Assembly: GCA_017401985.1 (NCBI GenBank)
Contig: JAFPNK010000019.1
Location: 1 to 52,749 of the forward strand
DNA length: 52,749 bases
From: Paludibacteraceae bacterium
Lineage (GTDB): Bacteria > Bacteroidota > Bacteroidia > Bacteroidales > Paludibacteraceae
Reading direction: 5' to 3'
The first letter of the stretch is position 1; each line of letters starts with the position of its first letter. The notes beneath the pieces are model-generated. The model did not search any database and was not told the origin of the DNA. It was given only the letters and a program-made list of their open reading frames with translations. Positions 23,087 to 31,715 of this stretch are shown here, piece by piece. Both the position numbers and the translations under genes were made by a program.

Positions 23087-26056
23087 TTATCGTATTCGTA
23101 CGTTGCGTTCCATGGACTGCTTGATGCGCTCGCGCAGTTCGCGGGACAGCGTGTCCGTCTTCTGATACCAGTGCGGACGGAAATCCTCTGCGAACTTGCA
23201 CTTGGCGAGTTGGATCTTCAGATCGTCCATCGTACCGCTCACATTGACGCCGAGGTAGATCGGACTCAGCACATTGATGTCATAGTCGAACGTCATGTTC
23301 GTGTTATGCCGTCCGCCGAGTGCCACCATATAATTATCCATCTGTACGCACAGCGGGTAGAGGTCTATCTCGTTCTTGTAGATCGTCATCTCGGCATTGA
23401 TGGAGTCGATGCGGTTCACGGTCTTTTTGTTGAACAGCAGCAGTTTGCTAATCTTGTCAAACGTCTCGCCGTCCAGTACCACCAGGTCTTGGGCTGTCAG
23501 TGAAGCAGCTCCGCGAAGCGTACTCATCTTCGGTTGATACTGACTGTTGAGGTATGTCTCCGCCGCCAAATGGAACTCCGCTGCGCCTTGGAACGAACTG
23601 AGCATCGGCACCATTTCTTCGAGATTCGGTATCATGGTCAGCAGTTCGTCTATGTCCACATCAATCATGTGATAATCGAATCCGAGGTACAGGTGGCTGC
23701 GTCGCGGGGTGCGGTACATGGCGGTTAACTGCAGTTTGGCTGCGCGGCAAACGAAACCGACCTCATCGAGAATCAGTTTACCGTCCTGAATATAGATGCC
23801 GCCCTTGAGGTCTTTTGCCACTTGATTGAAGATCTCCACCTCCTGCATATGGGTGTTGAGTGCCAGATTCACATCCGTGGGCACAAGGAAGGGATCGGCT
23901 TCCGATTTCTCTTCACTCTCCACTTTAGACTCTTGACTCTCAGTTTTCGGCTTTTCTTCTGAACCTTCATCGGCGCTGAACCACTCCATCAGTTGGTTGG
24001 CATCGCAGTGGTTGGACACCAGTTCCAGTTCGCCTTCCAGCACCTCCTGGTGACGGAACCACTTGCCGATATGACGCACGTACCCTTTGAGGTTGATGTC
24101 CGAGTGTCCTAACTCGATACGCGAGTCGGCGATTGTCATCTCGCGGTTGGAGTAACTGAAATCGATGGTCGGTATATACACCGTTTCGGGCAAACGCTCC
24201 GGCAGGTTCAGTTCGCCGTTCTTGAGTTGAATCTTCAGTCTCGGATTCCACTGCAGCAGCATATTCTCTCCTTCTTGGTTGTAACGCGCAGCGGCTTCCA
24301 GCACCAGCGCATCGGTCTTAGCGCTCAGTTCGCCTCCCATGTTCGCACGAAGTGCCGCAGTGTTGAGTTTGGCACTCATTCGTTTGCCTCCGCTCAAGAA
24401 AGCCTCCAAGGACGGAGACTGCAGGTCTGCATGAATCGTGTCGTAGTCGGCGTGCAACTGATCTGTGGTCAGCGACAGGAAATAATCCTCGCCTTTTGCC
24501 AGTACGTTACTTGCTTCCAGACGAATGACGGAAGCACCGAGGGTGGCGCGAATAGTGGTATCCATCGCAAAATCCACGTGTCGGGTATTCAGGTCGAGTC
24601 CCACCCAATTGGTGGGCGCCTTGCTCGGACGGCTGTTCGGTATCTGCAGTCGTGCATGGGTCTGCGGCAGGTCAGCCAACATGCTGTCCATCGCATAATG
24701 AATATCCGTCAGGTTCATATCGGCACTGATGCGACCTTTGTGCAATTGCATATTCGTCAGGTCGTCCAGACGTATCTTGGCATTGGCCGTTCCGGCCGCT
24801 TTGCCGGTGAGTGTCATCTCTTTGGGCAGGAAATAAGCGAAGTCCGGCAGGTTAGCGTCCAGATCCATTTTCAGGTCGAGCAGCATATTGCCGAGCAGGT
24901 TCTCTATGCGTCCGTTCGCCGCGAGGGTGCTCTGCTTCGTTTGCGCCTGCAGTTTTCGAAGAGTGACGGACGAGCTCTGTCCTTCGTTCAGGTTCAGATC
25001 GGCCGTTGCGTCCATTTGTATGTCGCGCAAGGTATAGGGAAGGGGTTTGTATTGTCCTTCACCGTCCTCCAGCAGCAGACGCGCCGTGATCAGCGGCCAC
25101 TGCGTGGCACTGTACTGCCCGCGGATAACAGCGTCCAGTTGTGCCTTGCCGTCTATGTCAATGTCCTTGAGACCGGATGTGAATTTCTCCGGCACAAGTG
25201 CCAAGAGCGGTTTGATCTGCCATTGACCGGTTGATACGTTGGCATCAATAGCCATCGTGTCTCCTAATGTCACGTCGCCTTCTATACGAACATCAAAATC
25301 GTTCACTGCGAGTCGTGCGCCATCGAACGCAAAATGCATCGAGTCAAGGTTCATCGCCATTGGAGCGATTAACTCCACATGCAGACTGTCGGCATAAGTG
25401 TCACCTTGCAGCGTTGCGCACACATCGTGGGCGTCCAGGCAGATCAGCATGTCGTCCCAGTTATCCGCTTTGGCACTCAGTTCGGTGGTGCCCAGGGAAG
25501 CCGTGATCGTATCTTTGTCGTCGACAAAAACAATCGTTTGGGCTTTTAGCCGCAGTCCTTCCACCCGCAGCTCGTTAAACGGCAGCGAGAAGGCAGTCGT
25601 GTCTTCGGTGGCTGAATCGGGCGAAGAGACAAAGACATCCGTGAGGTTAGTGGTGCCGTTCGGCGCTATGTAGAAGTTCACCTGCGCGTCATCCAGGATG
25701 GCTTCGTGTATGTGCAGGTTCTTGTTGTTAATGAACTCCATCACATCCACCGTCGCCGTCAAGTGCGGCGCATACACCACGGTGTCGCTCTGCGCGCCTT
25801 CCATCGGATTGATCAACAGCAGTCCGTCCGCACGCAAGCCGAAACGCGGGAAAGTGGAGAAGAACGTCAGTTCCACTTCACCTATCTCGTGCTGACAGGT
25901 GATGTATTTGTCTGCTGCTTTACGAGCAATAGGAGTCAGGTGCTCCGGCGTGAAGACCACGTACATAGCTACGCAGGCCGTGATCACTACCGCCAGCACC
26001 AGACCTAACAGCGTCCAACCGATGCCCTTCAGTGTTTTCTTCAGTCCTTTTTTCAT
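23087..26056 (-). CDS. AsmA-like envelope biogenesis protein
   Basis: A 989-residue protein with one N-terminal membrane helix (about 13-36) and a long periplasmic part of repeated beta strands, as in the AsmA/TamB group that bridges inner and outer membranes for lipid movement. Diagnostic stretches include PIARKAADKYITCQHEIGEVELTFFSTFPRFGL near the start and a C-terminal AsmA_2-like segment (NYMVALGGRHNTNMTFDYDINVLSPIYLGVNVSGTMDDLKIQL). The insert TESQESKVESEEKSEAD (encoded around 23909-23943) lies in a predicted loop. Its start overlaps the upstream lipoprotein stop by 4 bases (ATGA). Role in outer-membrane integrity is the known behaviour of the family; the exact cargo is not visible. Confidence 0.8.
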   Translation of the reverse strand: MKKGLKKTLKGIGWTLLGLVLAVVITACVAMYVVFTPEHLTPIARKAADKYITCQHEIGEVELTFFSTFPRFGLRADGLLLINPMEGAQSDTVVYAPHLTATVDVMEFINNKNLHIHEAILDDAQVNFYIAPNGTTNLTDVFVSSPDSATEDTTAFSLPFNELRVEGLRLKAQTIVFVDDKDTITASLGTTELSAKADNWDDMLICLDAHDVCATLQGDTYADSLHVELIAPMAMNLDSMHFAFDGARLAVNDFDVRIEGDVTLGDTMAIDANVSTGQWQIKPLLALVPEKFTSGLKDIDIDGKAQLDAVIRGQYSATQWPLITARLLLEDGEGQYKPLPYTLRDIQMDATADLNLNEGQSSSVTLRKLQAQTKQSTLAANGRIENLLGNMLLDLKMDLDANLPDFAYFLPKEMTLTGKAAGTANAKIRLDDLTNMQLHKGRISADMNLTDIHYAMDSMLADLPQTHARLQIPNSRPSKAPTNWVGLDLNTRHVDFAMDTTIRATLGASVIRLEASNVLAKGEDYFLSLTTDQLHADYDTIHADLQSPSLEAFLSGGKRMSAKLNTAALRANMGGELSAKTDALVLEAAARYNQEGENMLLQWNPRLKIQLKNGELNLPERLPETVYIPTIDFSYSNREMTIADSRIELGHSDINLKGYVRHIGKWFRHQEVLEGELELVSNHCDANQLMEWFSADEGSEEKPKTESQESKVESEEKSEADPFLVPTDVNLALNTHMQEVEIFNQVAKDLKGGIYIQDGKLILDEVGFVCRAAKLQLTAMYRTPRRSHLYLGFDYHMIDVDIDELLTMIPNLEEMVPMLSSFQGAAEFHLAAETYLNSQYQPKMSTLRGAASLTAQDLVVLDGETFDKISKLLLFNKKTVNRIDSINAEMTIYKNEIDLYPLCVQMDNYMVALGGRHNTNMTFDYDINVLSPIYLGVNVSGTMDDLKIQLAKCKFAEDFRPHWYQKTDTLSRELRERIKQSMERNVRIR
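23909..23943 (-). repeat. 7-base array inside the AsmA-like gene
   Basis: On the plus strand: CTCTTCA, CTCTCCA, CTTTAGA, CTCTTGA, CTCTCAG. It is read on the minus strand as an acidic/serine loop. Confidence 0.8.
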
Positions 26057-26526
26057 TTGGTCTCTACCACTTTAGTAAAGTAGAACTTGATGCTTTGATG
26101 CTCTTTCTCGTAGTACACCAGATCCGTGTCTGTCAGTTTGGATACGACATAGACCTTCGGAATCTCCGCACCCTCGTTATCCATCAGATGGATCTCCGTC
26201 AGGGTGCCGCTGGTCTCCAGTTTGTATTTGAACCAACCGTTGCCCGGATGTCCTAACTGTTCGCGATTCCAGATGAGGAACTCTTCGTACGTCATATCCG
26301 GATCATCCCATTCGGCATCGTCCCACTCACGACCTAAGAAATACGGATACTCCTCCGAGCGTTCTTCGGTGAAGCGCACAAAATGCTCCGTGTTGTTTTC
26401 CTGCCATAGTCCTTGCAGTTCGGACTGTTTGAACTCCGGCGTGTTGCTCTTCTCTCCGAAAAGCGAACAACTGCTGAAGGCTACGATCACCAGTGCCATC
26501 AGTGCCAAATAATAGCATTTTTTCAT
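26053..26526 (-). CDS. Small lipoprotein, unknown
   Basis: A 157-residue protein with a lipoprotein signal (lipobox FSSC, Cys about 20) and a beta-rich acidic body (WQENNTEHFVRFTEERSEEYPYFLGREWDD; lipocalin-like impression only). The start chosen is ATG 26526, overlapping the ileS stop by 4 bases; the upstream part of the long frame runs into ileS coding sequence. The 3' end overlaps the AsmA-like gene by 4 bases. These couplings place it in the ileS-lipoprotein-AsmA operon. I do not recognise a family. It may serve the AsmA-like protein. Confidence 0.7.
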   Translation of the reverse strand: MKKCYYLALMALVIVAFSSCSLFGEKSNTPEFKQSELQGLWQENNTEHFVRFTEERSEEYPYFLGREWDDAEWDDPDMTYEEFLIWNREQLGHPGNGWFKYKLETSGTLTEIHLMDNEGAEIPKVYVVSKLTDTDLVYYEKEHQSIKFYFTKVVETK

Positions 26527-29500
26527 ACCTTTTCTATCTTGATGTTCACGTTGTATCCATCCATTTCCAGGCTCTCGCCGCTTACGTTCTGCGCCAATTG
26601 CAGGGAGGTGGCGAGTACCTGCGAAGCAATATAATCGCTGCAATGCAGCACGGCGTTGTGTATCTCCGGCCGGTCTTCAAGAGTGATGGCGATGCGGTCG
26701 GTGATCTCCAAACCGGATGACTTACGCAGGTTCTGAATACGGTTAATCAGTTCGCGTGCGATACCTTCTTCAATCAGTTCGTCGTTCAACTCAATATCCA
26801 GCGCGATGGTCAGGATACCGTTGTTCGCTACGAGCCAACCCGGCATGTCCTCGGTGATGATCTCTACGTCTTCTGACACTATCGTGTAGTTGAAAGTTCT
26901 AATCTCCTTCGGAGAACGATCTGAATGTATGGAAAGTTGAAAGTTGAAAGAACCTTCGGACTCCATTTTTGCAATGTCATCTTGGGACATCGCATTGATA
27001 GCCGCAGCAAGTTCCTTCATGTTGGCACCTACTTTCTTACCGAGCACTTTGAACTGCGGTTTGATCTTCTTCACCAGACGAATCTCAGATTGCTCAGCCG
27101 GTACAATGACCAGTTCCTTCACGTTCACTTCGCTCTTAATCAGTTCCGCTACGTGCAGCAGTGCCTGTGTCGTCTCTGCATCGGGCGTCGGGATGACAGC
27201 TTTCTGCAGCGGTTGACGCACATTCTTCTCCGCACGTTTGCGCAGACTGAGAATCATCGAAGTGGCTTGTTGTGCCAGGTACATCTGACGCTCCAGTGTG
27301 GTATTGATGAGCGCTTCGTTCACTTTCGGCCATTCGCTGAGATGCACGGTCTCGCCGCAGAGGTCGCGATAGAGACGATCGGCATAGAACGGTGCGTTCG
27401 GTGCCATCAGTTGAGCTACGGTCTTGAGGCAAGTGTACAGCGTCTCATATGCCGCTTGCTTGTCGGCATTCATCTCACCTCCCCAGAAACGTTTGCGGTT
27501 CAGACGTACGTACCAGTTACTGAGGTCGTCCTGCACGAAGTCACTGATAGCACGACCGGCTTTGGTCGGTTCGTATGCTTCATAGGCTTCCGTCACTTCC
27601 TTCACCAGCGAATTGAGTTTGGAGAGGATCCATTTGTCGATCTCCGAGTATGCCGCATAGCCGGCTTGCTTCGGTTCTAAACCGGTCCACCCGTCCACAT
27701 TCGCGTAGAGGGCGAAGAATCCGTAGGTGTTATAGAGCGTGCCGAAGAATTTACGACGCACCTCATCCACGCCTTCCGGATCGAACTTCAGGTTCTCCCA
27801 TGGGCTGGAGTTGGTTAACATGTACCAACGTACGGCGTCTGCACCGTAGGTGTCGAGTGCACCGAACGGATCCACAGCATTGCCCAGACGTTTGGACATC
27901 TTATTGCCGTTCTTATCGAGCACCAGACCGTTGGAGATCACGTTCTTGTATGCCACCGAACCTTCAATCATCGTGTGAATAGCGTGCAGCGTGAAGAACC
28001 AACCGCGGGTCTGGTCCACACCTTCCGAGATGAAGTCGGCAGTACGCGGCAGATCGGCGTTCTCGAACGGATAGTGGTTCTGTGCATACGGCATTGCACC
28101 GGAATCGAACCATACATCGATAAGGTCGAGTTCGCGCTTCATCGGTTTGCCGCTCGGCGAGACGAGAATGATGTTATCTACGTACGGACGGTGCAAGTCA
28201 ATCACAGACGGATTGTAATTGGCTTTGCTGTAATCGCCTACCTTATGCTTCGGCCACGGGTTGGCGCTCATGAAGCCGGCCTTCACGGACTTGTCTATTT
28301 CGGCGAACAGTTCTGCTATTGAACCGATACAGATCTCTTCGCTTCCGTCTTCCGTGCGCCAGATAGGCAGCGGTGTACCCCAGTAACGCGAGCGGGAGAG
28401 GTTCCAGTCGTTGAGGTTATTGAGCCACTGGCCGAAACGACCTGTTCCGGTCGATTCCGGTTGCCAGTTAATAGTCTGGTTGAGTGCGATCATCTGCTCG
28501 CGCGCCATGGTTGATTTGATGAACCAGCTGTCGAGCGGATAATAGAGGACAGGTTTGTCAGTTCGCCAGCAATGCGGATAGGAGTGCACGTGCTTCTCGG
28601 TCTTCAGCAGACGTCCGTCGGCTTTCATCTCCAGGCACAGGTGCAGATCCAGTGTCTCCGCTTTGGCAGCTGCGGCTTCGTCGTACTTACCGTTCACCAT
28701 GAACTGCGGATCATAGGCGTTCTTCACCCACCGACCGGCATACTTGCCGTACAGGTCCACATTGACGTTCTCTTTCACCCACGCTTCGTCCAGGTCTTCT
28801 ATCTTCCAATACTTACCGGTGAAATCGACCATCGGACGCGGACCGTAGTTCTTGGTCTGCATATAGAGTCCCGGTACACCGGCAGCATCTCCCACCTTCT
28901 TATCATCCGCACCGAAGGTAGGCGCGATATGTACGATACCCGTACCATCTTCGGTCGTTACGTAGTCACCCGGGATGACGCGGTAAGCGCCCGGTCCGGG
29001 ATTTACCCACGGGAAGAGCGGTTCGTACTCCAGGCCGACAAGGTCTGTTCCTTTGTAACGAGCTACTATCTCTGCGTTCTCGAAGTATGCACTCAGACGT
29101 GCCTCCGCGAGAATGTAATTTTCCTCTTTTAACTCTCCATTCTCGTCTCTTAACTTTATCTCCACGTAGTCGATTTTCGGTCCTACACAAAGTGCCGTAT
29201 TAGACGGCAACGTCCAAGGCGTGGTTGTCCAAGCGATGATGTAACGTCCGTCTTTCAGATGGAACTTAGCGGTGCAGGTAAGGTCTTTGACGTCACGATA
29301 GCAACCCGGTTGGTTGAGCTCGTGCGAACTCAGTCCTGTTCCGGCTGCCGGCGAATAAGGTTGAATGGTGTAGCCTTTGTATAAGTAACCTTTCTTATAG
29401 AGTTCCTTGAGCAAGTACCACAACGTCTCGATGTACTTGTTGTCGTACGTGATATACGGATCGTCGAGGTCCACCCAGTAACCCATTTGTTTGGTCAGGT

Positions 29501-29900
29501 TCGTCCACTCGCGTGTGTATTTCATCACCTCGCGGCGGCAGGCGGCATTGTATTCATCCACGCTGATCTTCTTGCCAATATCTTCTTTGGTGATACCGAG
29601 CATCTTCTCCACACCGAGTTCCACCGGCAGACCGTGGGTATCCCAACCGGCCTTACGGCGCACCTGATAACCCTGCATCGTCTTGAAACGGCAGAACGTA
29701 TCTTTGATGGTACGCGCCATCACGTGGTGAATACCCGGCATACCGTTTGCGGAAGGAGGTCCTTCGAAGAACAGGAACTGCGGATGTCCCTCACGGGTGG
29801 AAATACTCTGCTCGAACAGGTGTTCGTTTTCCCACTGCGCCAGCACCTCACGGCTCAACGCAGGCAAATCTAATCGTTTATACTCGTTAAATTTTTTCAT
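26523..29900 (-). CDS. ileS: Isoleucine-tRNA ligase
   Basis: A 1125-residue class Ia aminoacyl-tRNA synthetase that charges tRNA-Ile. The HIGH motif is present as GIHHV (about 56-60), the KMSKS loop as KMSKRLGN (about 665-669), and the editing CP1 domain contains WTTTPWTLPSN and DGTGIVHIAPTFGADD. The length fits the long bacterial/archaeal-like form; the C-terminal half shows the anticodon-binding EGIARELINRIQNLRKSSGLEITDRI. The start ATG 29900 (MKKFNEYKRL) is preferred over an upstream TTG that reads the repeat array. Two repeat tracts (26932-26952 and 29126-29160) lie in predicted loops. The gene overlaps the following lipoprotein gene by 4 bases and follows the C69 dipeptidase gene by 63 bases. 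Confidence 0.95.
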   Translation of the reverse strand: MKKFNEYKRLDLPALSREVLAQWENEHLFEQSISTREGHPQFLFFEGPPSANGMPGIHHVMARTIKDTFCRFKTMQGYQVRRKAGWDTHGLPVELGVEKMLGITKEDIGKKISVDEYNAACRREVMKYTREWTNLTKQMGYWVDLDDPYITYDNKYIETLWYLLKELYKKGYLYKGYTIQPYSPAAGTGLSSHELNQPGCYRDVKDLTCTAKFHLKDGRYIIAWTTTPWTLPSNTALCVGPKIDYVEIKLRDENGELKEENYILAEARLSAYFENAEIVARYKGTDLVGLEYEPLFPWVNPGPGAYRVIPGDYVTTEDGTGIVHIAPTFGADDKKVGDAAGVPGLYMQTKNYGPRPMVDFTGKYWKIEDLDEAWVKENVNVDLYGKYAGRWVKNAYDPQFMVNGKYDEAAAAKAETLDLHLCLEMKADGRLLKTEKHVHSYPHCWRTDKPVLYYPLDSWFIKSTMAREQMIALNQTINWQPESTGTGRFGQWLNNLNDWNLSRSRYWGTPLPIWRTEDGSEEICIGSIAELFAEIDKSVKAGFMSANPWPKHKVGDYSKANYNPSVIDLHRPYVDNIILVSPSGKPMKRELDLIDVWFDSGAMPYAQNHYPFENADLPRTADFISEGVDQTRGWFFTLHAIHTMIEGSVAYKNVISNGLVLDKNGNKMSKRLGNAVDPFGALDTYGADAVRWYMLTNSSPWENLKFDPEGVDEVRRKFFGTLYNTYGFFALYANVDGWTGLEPKQAGYAAYSEIDKWILSKLNSLVKEVTEAYEAYEPTKAGRAISDFVQDDLSNWYVRLNRKRFWGGEMNADKQAAYETLYTCLKTVAQLMAPNAPFYADRLYRDLCGETVHLSEWPKVNEALINTTLERQMYLAQQATSMILSLRKRAEKNVRQPLQKAVIPTPDAETTQALLHVAELIKSEVNVKELVIVPAEQSEIRLVKKIKPQFKVLGKKVGANMKELAAAINAMSQDDIAKMESEGSFNFQLSIHSDRSPKEIRTFNYTIVSEDVEIITEDMPGWLVANNGILTIALDIELNDELIEEGIARELINRIQNLRKSSGLEITDRIAITLEDRPEIHNAVLHCSDYIASQVLATSLQLAQNVSGESLEMDGYNVNIKIEKV
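26932..26952 (-). repeat. 7-base array in the ileS C-terminal region
   Basis: On the plus strand GAAAGTT, GAAAGTT, GAAAGAA. A nearby GAAAGTT at 26892-26898 suggests the tract is decayed. It encodes a short loop around NFQLSIHS. Confidence 0.6.
29126..29160 (-). repeat. 7-base array in the ileS editing region
   Basis: On the plus strand CTTTTAA, CTCTCCA, TTCTCGT, CTCTTAA, CTTTATC. It is read on the minus strand as a charged loop (LRDENGELKEE). Confidence 0.75.
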
Positions 29901-29963
29901 ATCTGTCTCTAAACTCTTAACTCTCAAATAATCGTGCCCGTTAGGGCTAAGAACTCTTAACTC
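29901..29963 (-). repeat. 7-base-type repeats in the gap between C69 dipeptidase and ileS
   Basis: CTCTAAA, CTCTTAA and CTCTCAA at 29907-29927 and CTCTTAA/CTCTTAC at 29953-29967 fill this 63-base gap. No promoter is obvious. The upstream TTG extension of ileS reads the first array. Confidence 0.65.
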
Positions 29964-31652
29964 TTACTCATGCGTAATCTCCGGCGCTACTATCTGCAGG
30001 AACGAATTCGGTAACGGCAGTCGGTTCGGTCCGCAACTCTGTCCGTAGGGGTTCCGTTTGAAATCACCGTTCTCCTCTTTGCGTTCCTGTCCGTCAATGA
30101 ACTTGGTCATCAGGTAGATGCCCAGCCGTTGCCAGTCAGCCACGAGGTTCTCTGCCTGCGAGCAGGAGTAGTCAGTAAGGAACGCACGTGCTTCTTCATC
30201 ACTCATCTCAGCCACTTGTGCGTCCAAGCCGGCAGTCTGCACATTGAACTTATCGTCCCATGCCTGTTGCAGATTACGAATATGCGGGTACATACGGCTG
30301 TACTTGGTGTATGCCCAGTTGGCTACCACGTTGAATGTCCACCAAGCACTGGTGGGTGAGAACGTGTAACTGTCTCCGTTACCTTCCTCAAAGCACTCCG
30401 GTACGCGTTGAATACAACTGTACATCGGCGTGTAGCATGAGCAAGCGGCGTCATCCACTCCGAACCAGAAGATACCGTACCGGTTATTGCTTCTCATCTG
30501 GCTCACGAACGACCACGCGGTCTGTTGGGTGGCCGTCGGACGCTCGTACCAGTACTGCAACGTGTCTGTACCGTTGACAGCGAACTTGAATCCGAGTCCG
30601 CCGTAACGTAACTTACTGTTCCACGGACCGGCATCGGTACCTTGGGTGATGTCCAGCGGTGTGCCTTTGTATTCATCGCGCATGCACTCTTTCATATCCT
30701 GCACACTCACTTTGCGGTTCGGTACAATCCAAAGCGGCATATGTTCGCCTTCGTTCCGGCCGTTGGTGGCACGGAAAGTGGCACCGGTAGCGTAATCGAA
30801 ATATTGATCCATCTCATCGGAGAAATGGCGGAAGAACGACCATACGCGTGCCTCGCACACATAGAGTCCGCTGAAATCGAACGGATTATACGCCGCTTGG
30901 AAACTGAAGTCTTTGTCCGCACCGGTGAAGAACCCTTTCTCGCGTGCGAATGCAATTACGTCTTTGTCATACATCCAGTCTCCGTTGCACACGCAATTCA
31001 GTTTCTTCTGCAGTCTTTTCTGTTCAGCCGTCAGTTTGGTTTTGCCTTGCGGAATGGTGGTGATACGACTCTGGTTAGCGTGGCCTGCGATGGCATTGTC
31101 CGGAATCCGAACAGCCACCCAGTTAGCACCTTTCTTACCCGGTCCTTTACCGATCAGATCCATCATCCATACTTCATTCGGGTCACCGATGGAGAAGGTC
31201 TCTCCTTCGGAGGCGTAGCCGTATTCGTTGACGAGGCTAATCATGCACTCAATGGCTTCGCGTGCGGTCTTACTGCGCTCCAAGGCGATGTAGATAAGAC
31301 TTCCGTAGTCTATACCTACGGTGTCCCACAGCGCTTCACGTCCGCCCCATGTGGTCTCACCGATGGTCACCTGGTGTTCGTTCGTGTTACCTACCACCGA
31401 ATAGGTGTGTGCCACTTGCGGAATCGTACATTGCGGTCTGCCGGAGTCCCAGTCTTTCACTTCGCGCACCGCTCCTTCCTCGTAGTCGGCAGCGGGTGAA
31501 AAATGCAAAAATCCGTACATGCCGTACGAGTCGGCTGCGTACGAGATCATCGTACTACCGTCTGCGGAAGCGTTCTTTCCTACCAGAAAATTGGTACACG
31601 CGAATGCTGCCACCGGCAGTACAAGCGCCATCATCAGAATTATCTTTTTCAT
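29964..31652 (-). CDS. C69 family dipeptidase (secreted)
   Basis: A 562-residue peptidase of the C69/U34 family, which hydrolyses dipeptides using the N-terminal cysteine exposed by processing. The signal peptide ends AAFA and the next residue, Cys 19, is the expected nucleophile (ACTNFLVGKNASADGS). Further family stretches are visible: SYAADSYG, IGETTWGGREAL, NEYGYASEGETFSIGDPNEVWMMDLIG and WVAVRIPDNAIAGHANQSRI. The start is ATG 31652; the longer frame would only add repeat-encoded residues (NERMKD). It probably degrades dipeptides in the periplasm. It lies between glycogen synthase and ileS in the long minus-strand run. Confidence 0.9.
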   Translation of the reverse strand: MKKIILMMALVLPVAAFACTNFLVGKNASADGSTMISYAADSYGMYGFLHFSPAADYEEGAVREVKDWDSGRPQCTIPQVAHTYSVVGNTNEHQVTIGETTWGGREALWDTVGIDYGSLIYIALERSKTAREAIECMISLVNEYGYASEGETFSIGDPNEVWMMDLIGKGPGKKGANWVAVRIPDNAIAGHANQSRITTIPQGKTKLTAEQKRLQKKLNCVCNGDWMYDKDVIAFAREKGFFTGADKDFSFQAAYNPFDFSGLYVCEARVWSFFRHFSDEMDQYFDYATGATFRATNGRNEGEHMPLWIVPNRKVSVQDMKECMRDEYKGTPLDITQGTDAGPWNSKLRYGGLGFKFAVNGTDTLQYWYERPTATQQTAWSFVSQMRSNNRYGIFWFGVDDAACSCYTPMYSCIQRVPECFEEGNGDSYTFSPTSAWWTFNVVANWAYTKYSRMYPHIRNLQQAWDDKFNVQTAGLDAQVAEMSDEEARAFLTDYSCSQAENLVADWQRLGIYLMTKFIDGQERKEENGDFKRNPYGQSCGPNRLPLPNSFLQIVAPEITHE

Positions 31653-31659
31653 ATCTTTC

Positions 31660-31715
31660 ATTCTTTCATTCATTCACTCATTAACTCTTTAACTCTTTCA
31701 TTCTCTCACTCGCTT
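31660..31715 (-). repeat. 8-base array across the dipeptidase/glycogen synthase junction
   Basis: Units ATTCTTTC, ATTCATTC, ACTCATTA, ACTCTTTA, ACTCTTTC, ATTCTCTC, ACTCGCTT follow at an 8-base step, covering the last codons and stop of the glycogen synthase gene and the leader of the dipeptidase gene. Boundaries may be off by one base. Confidence 0.75.
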
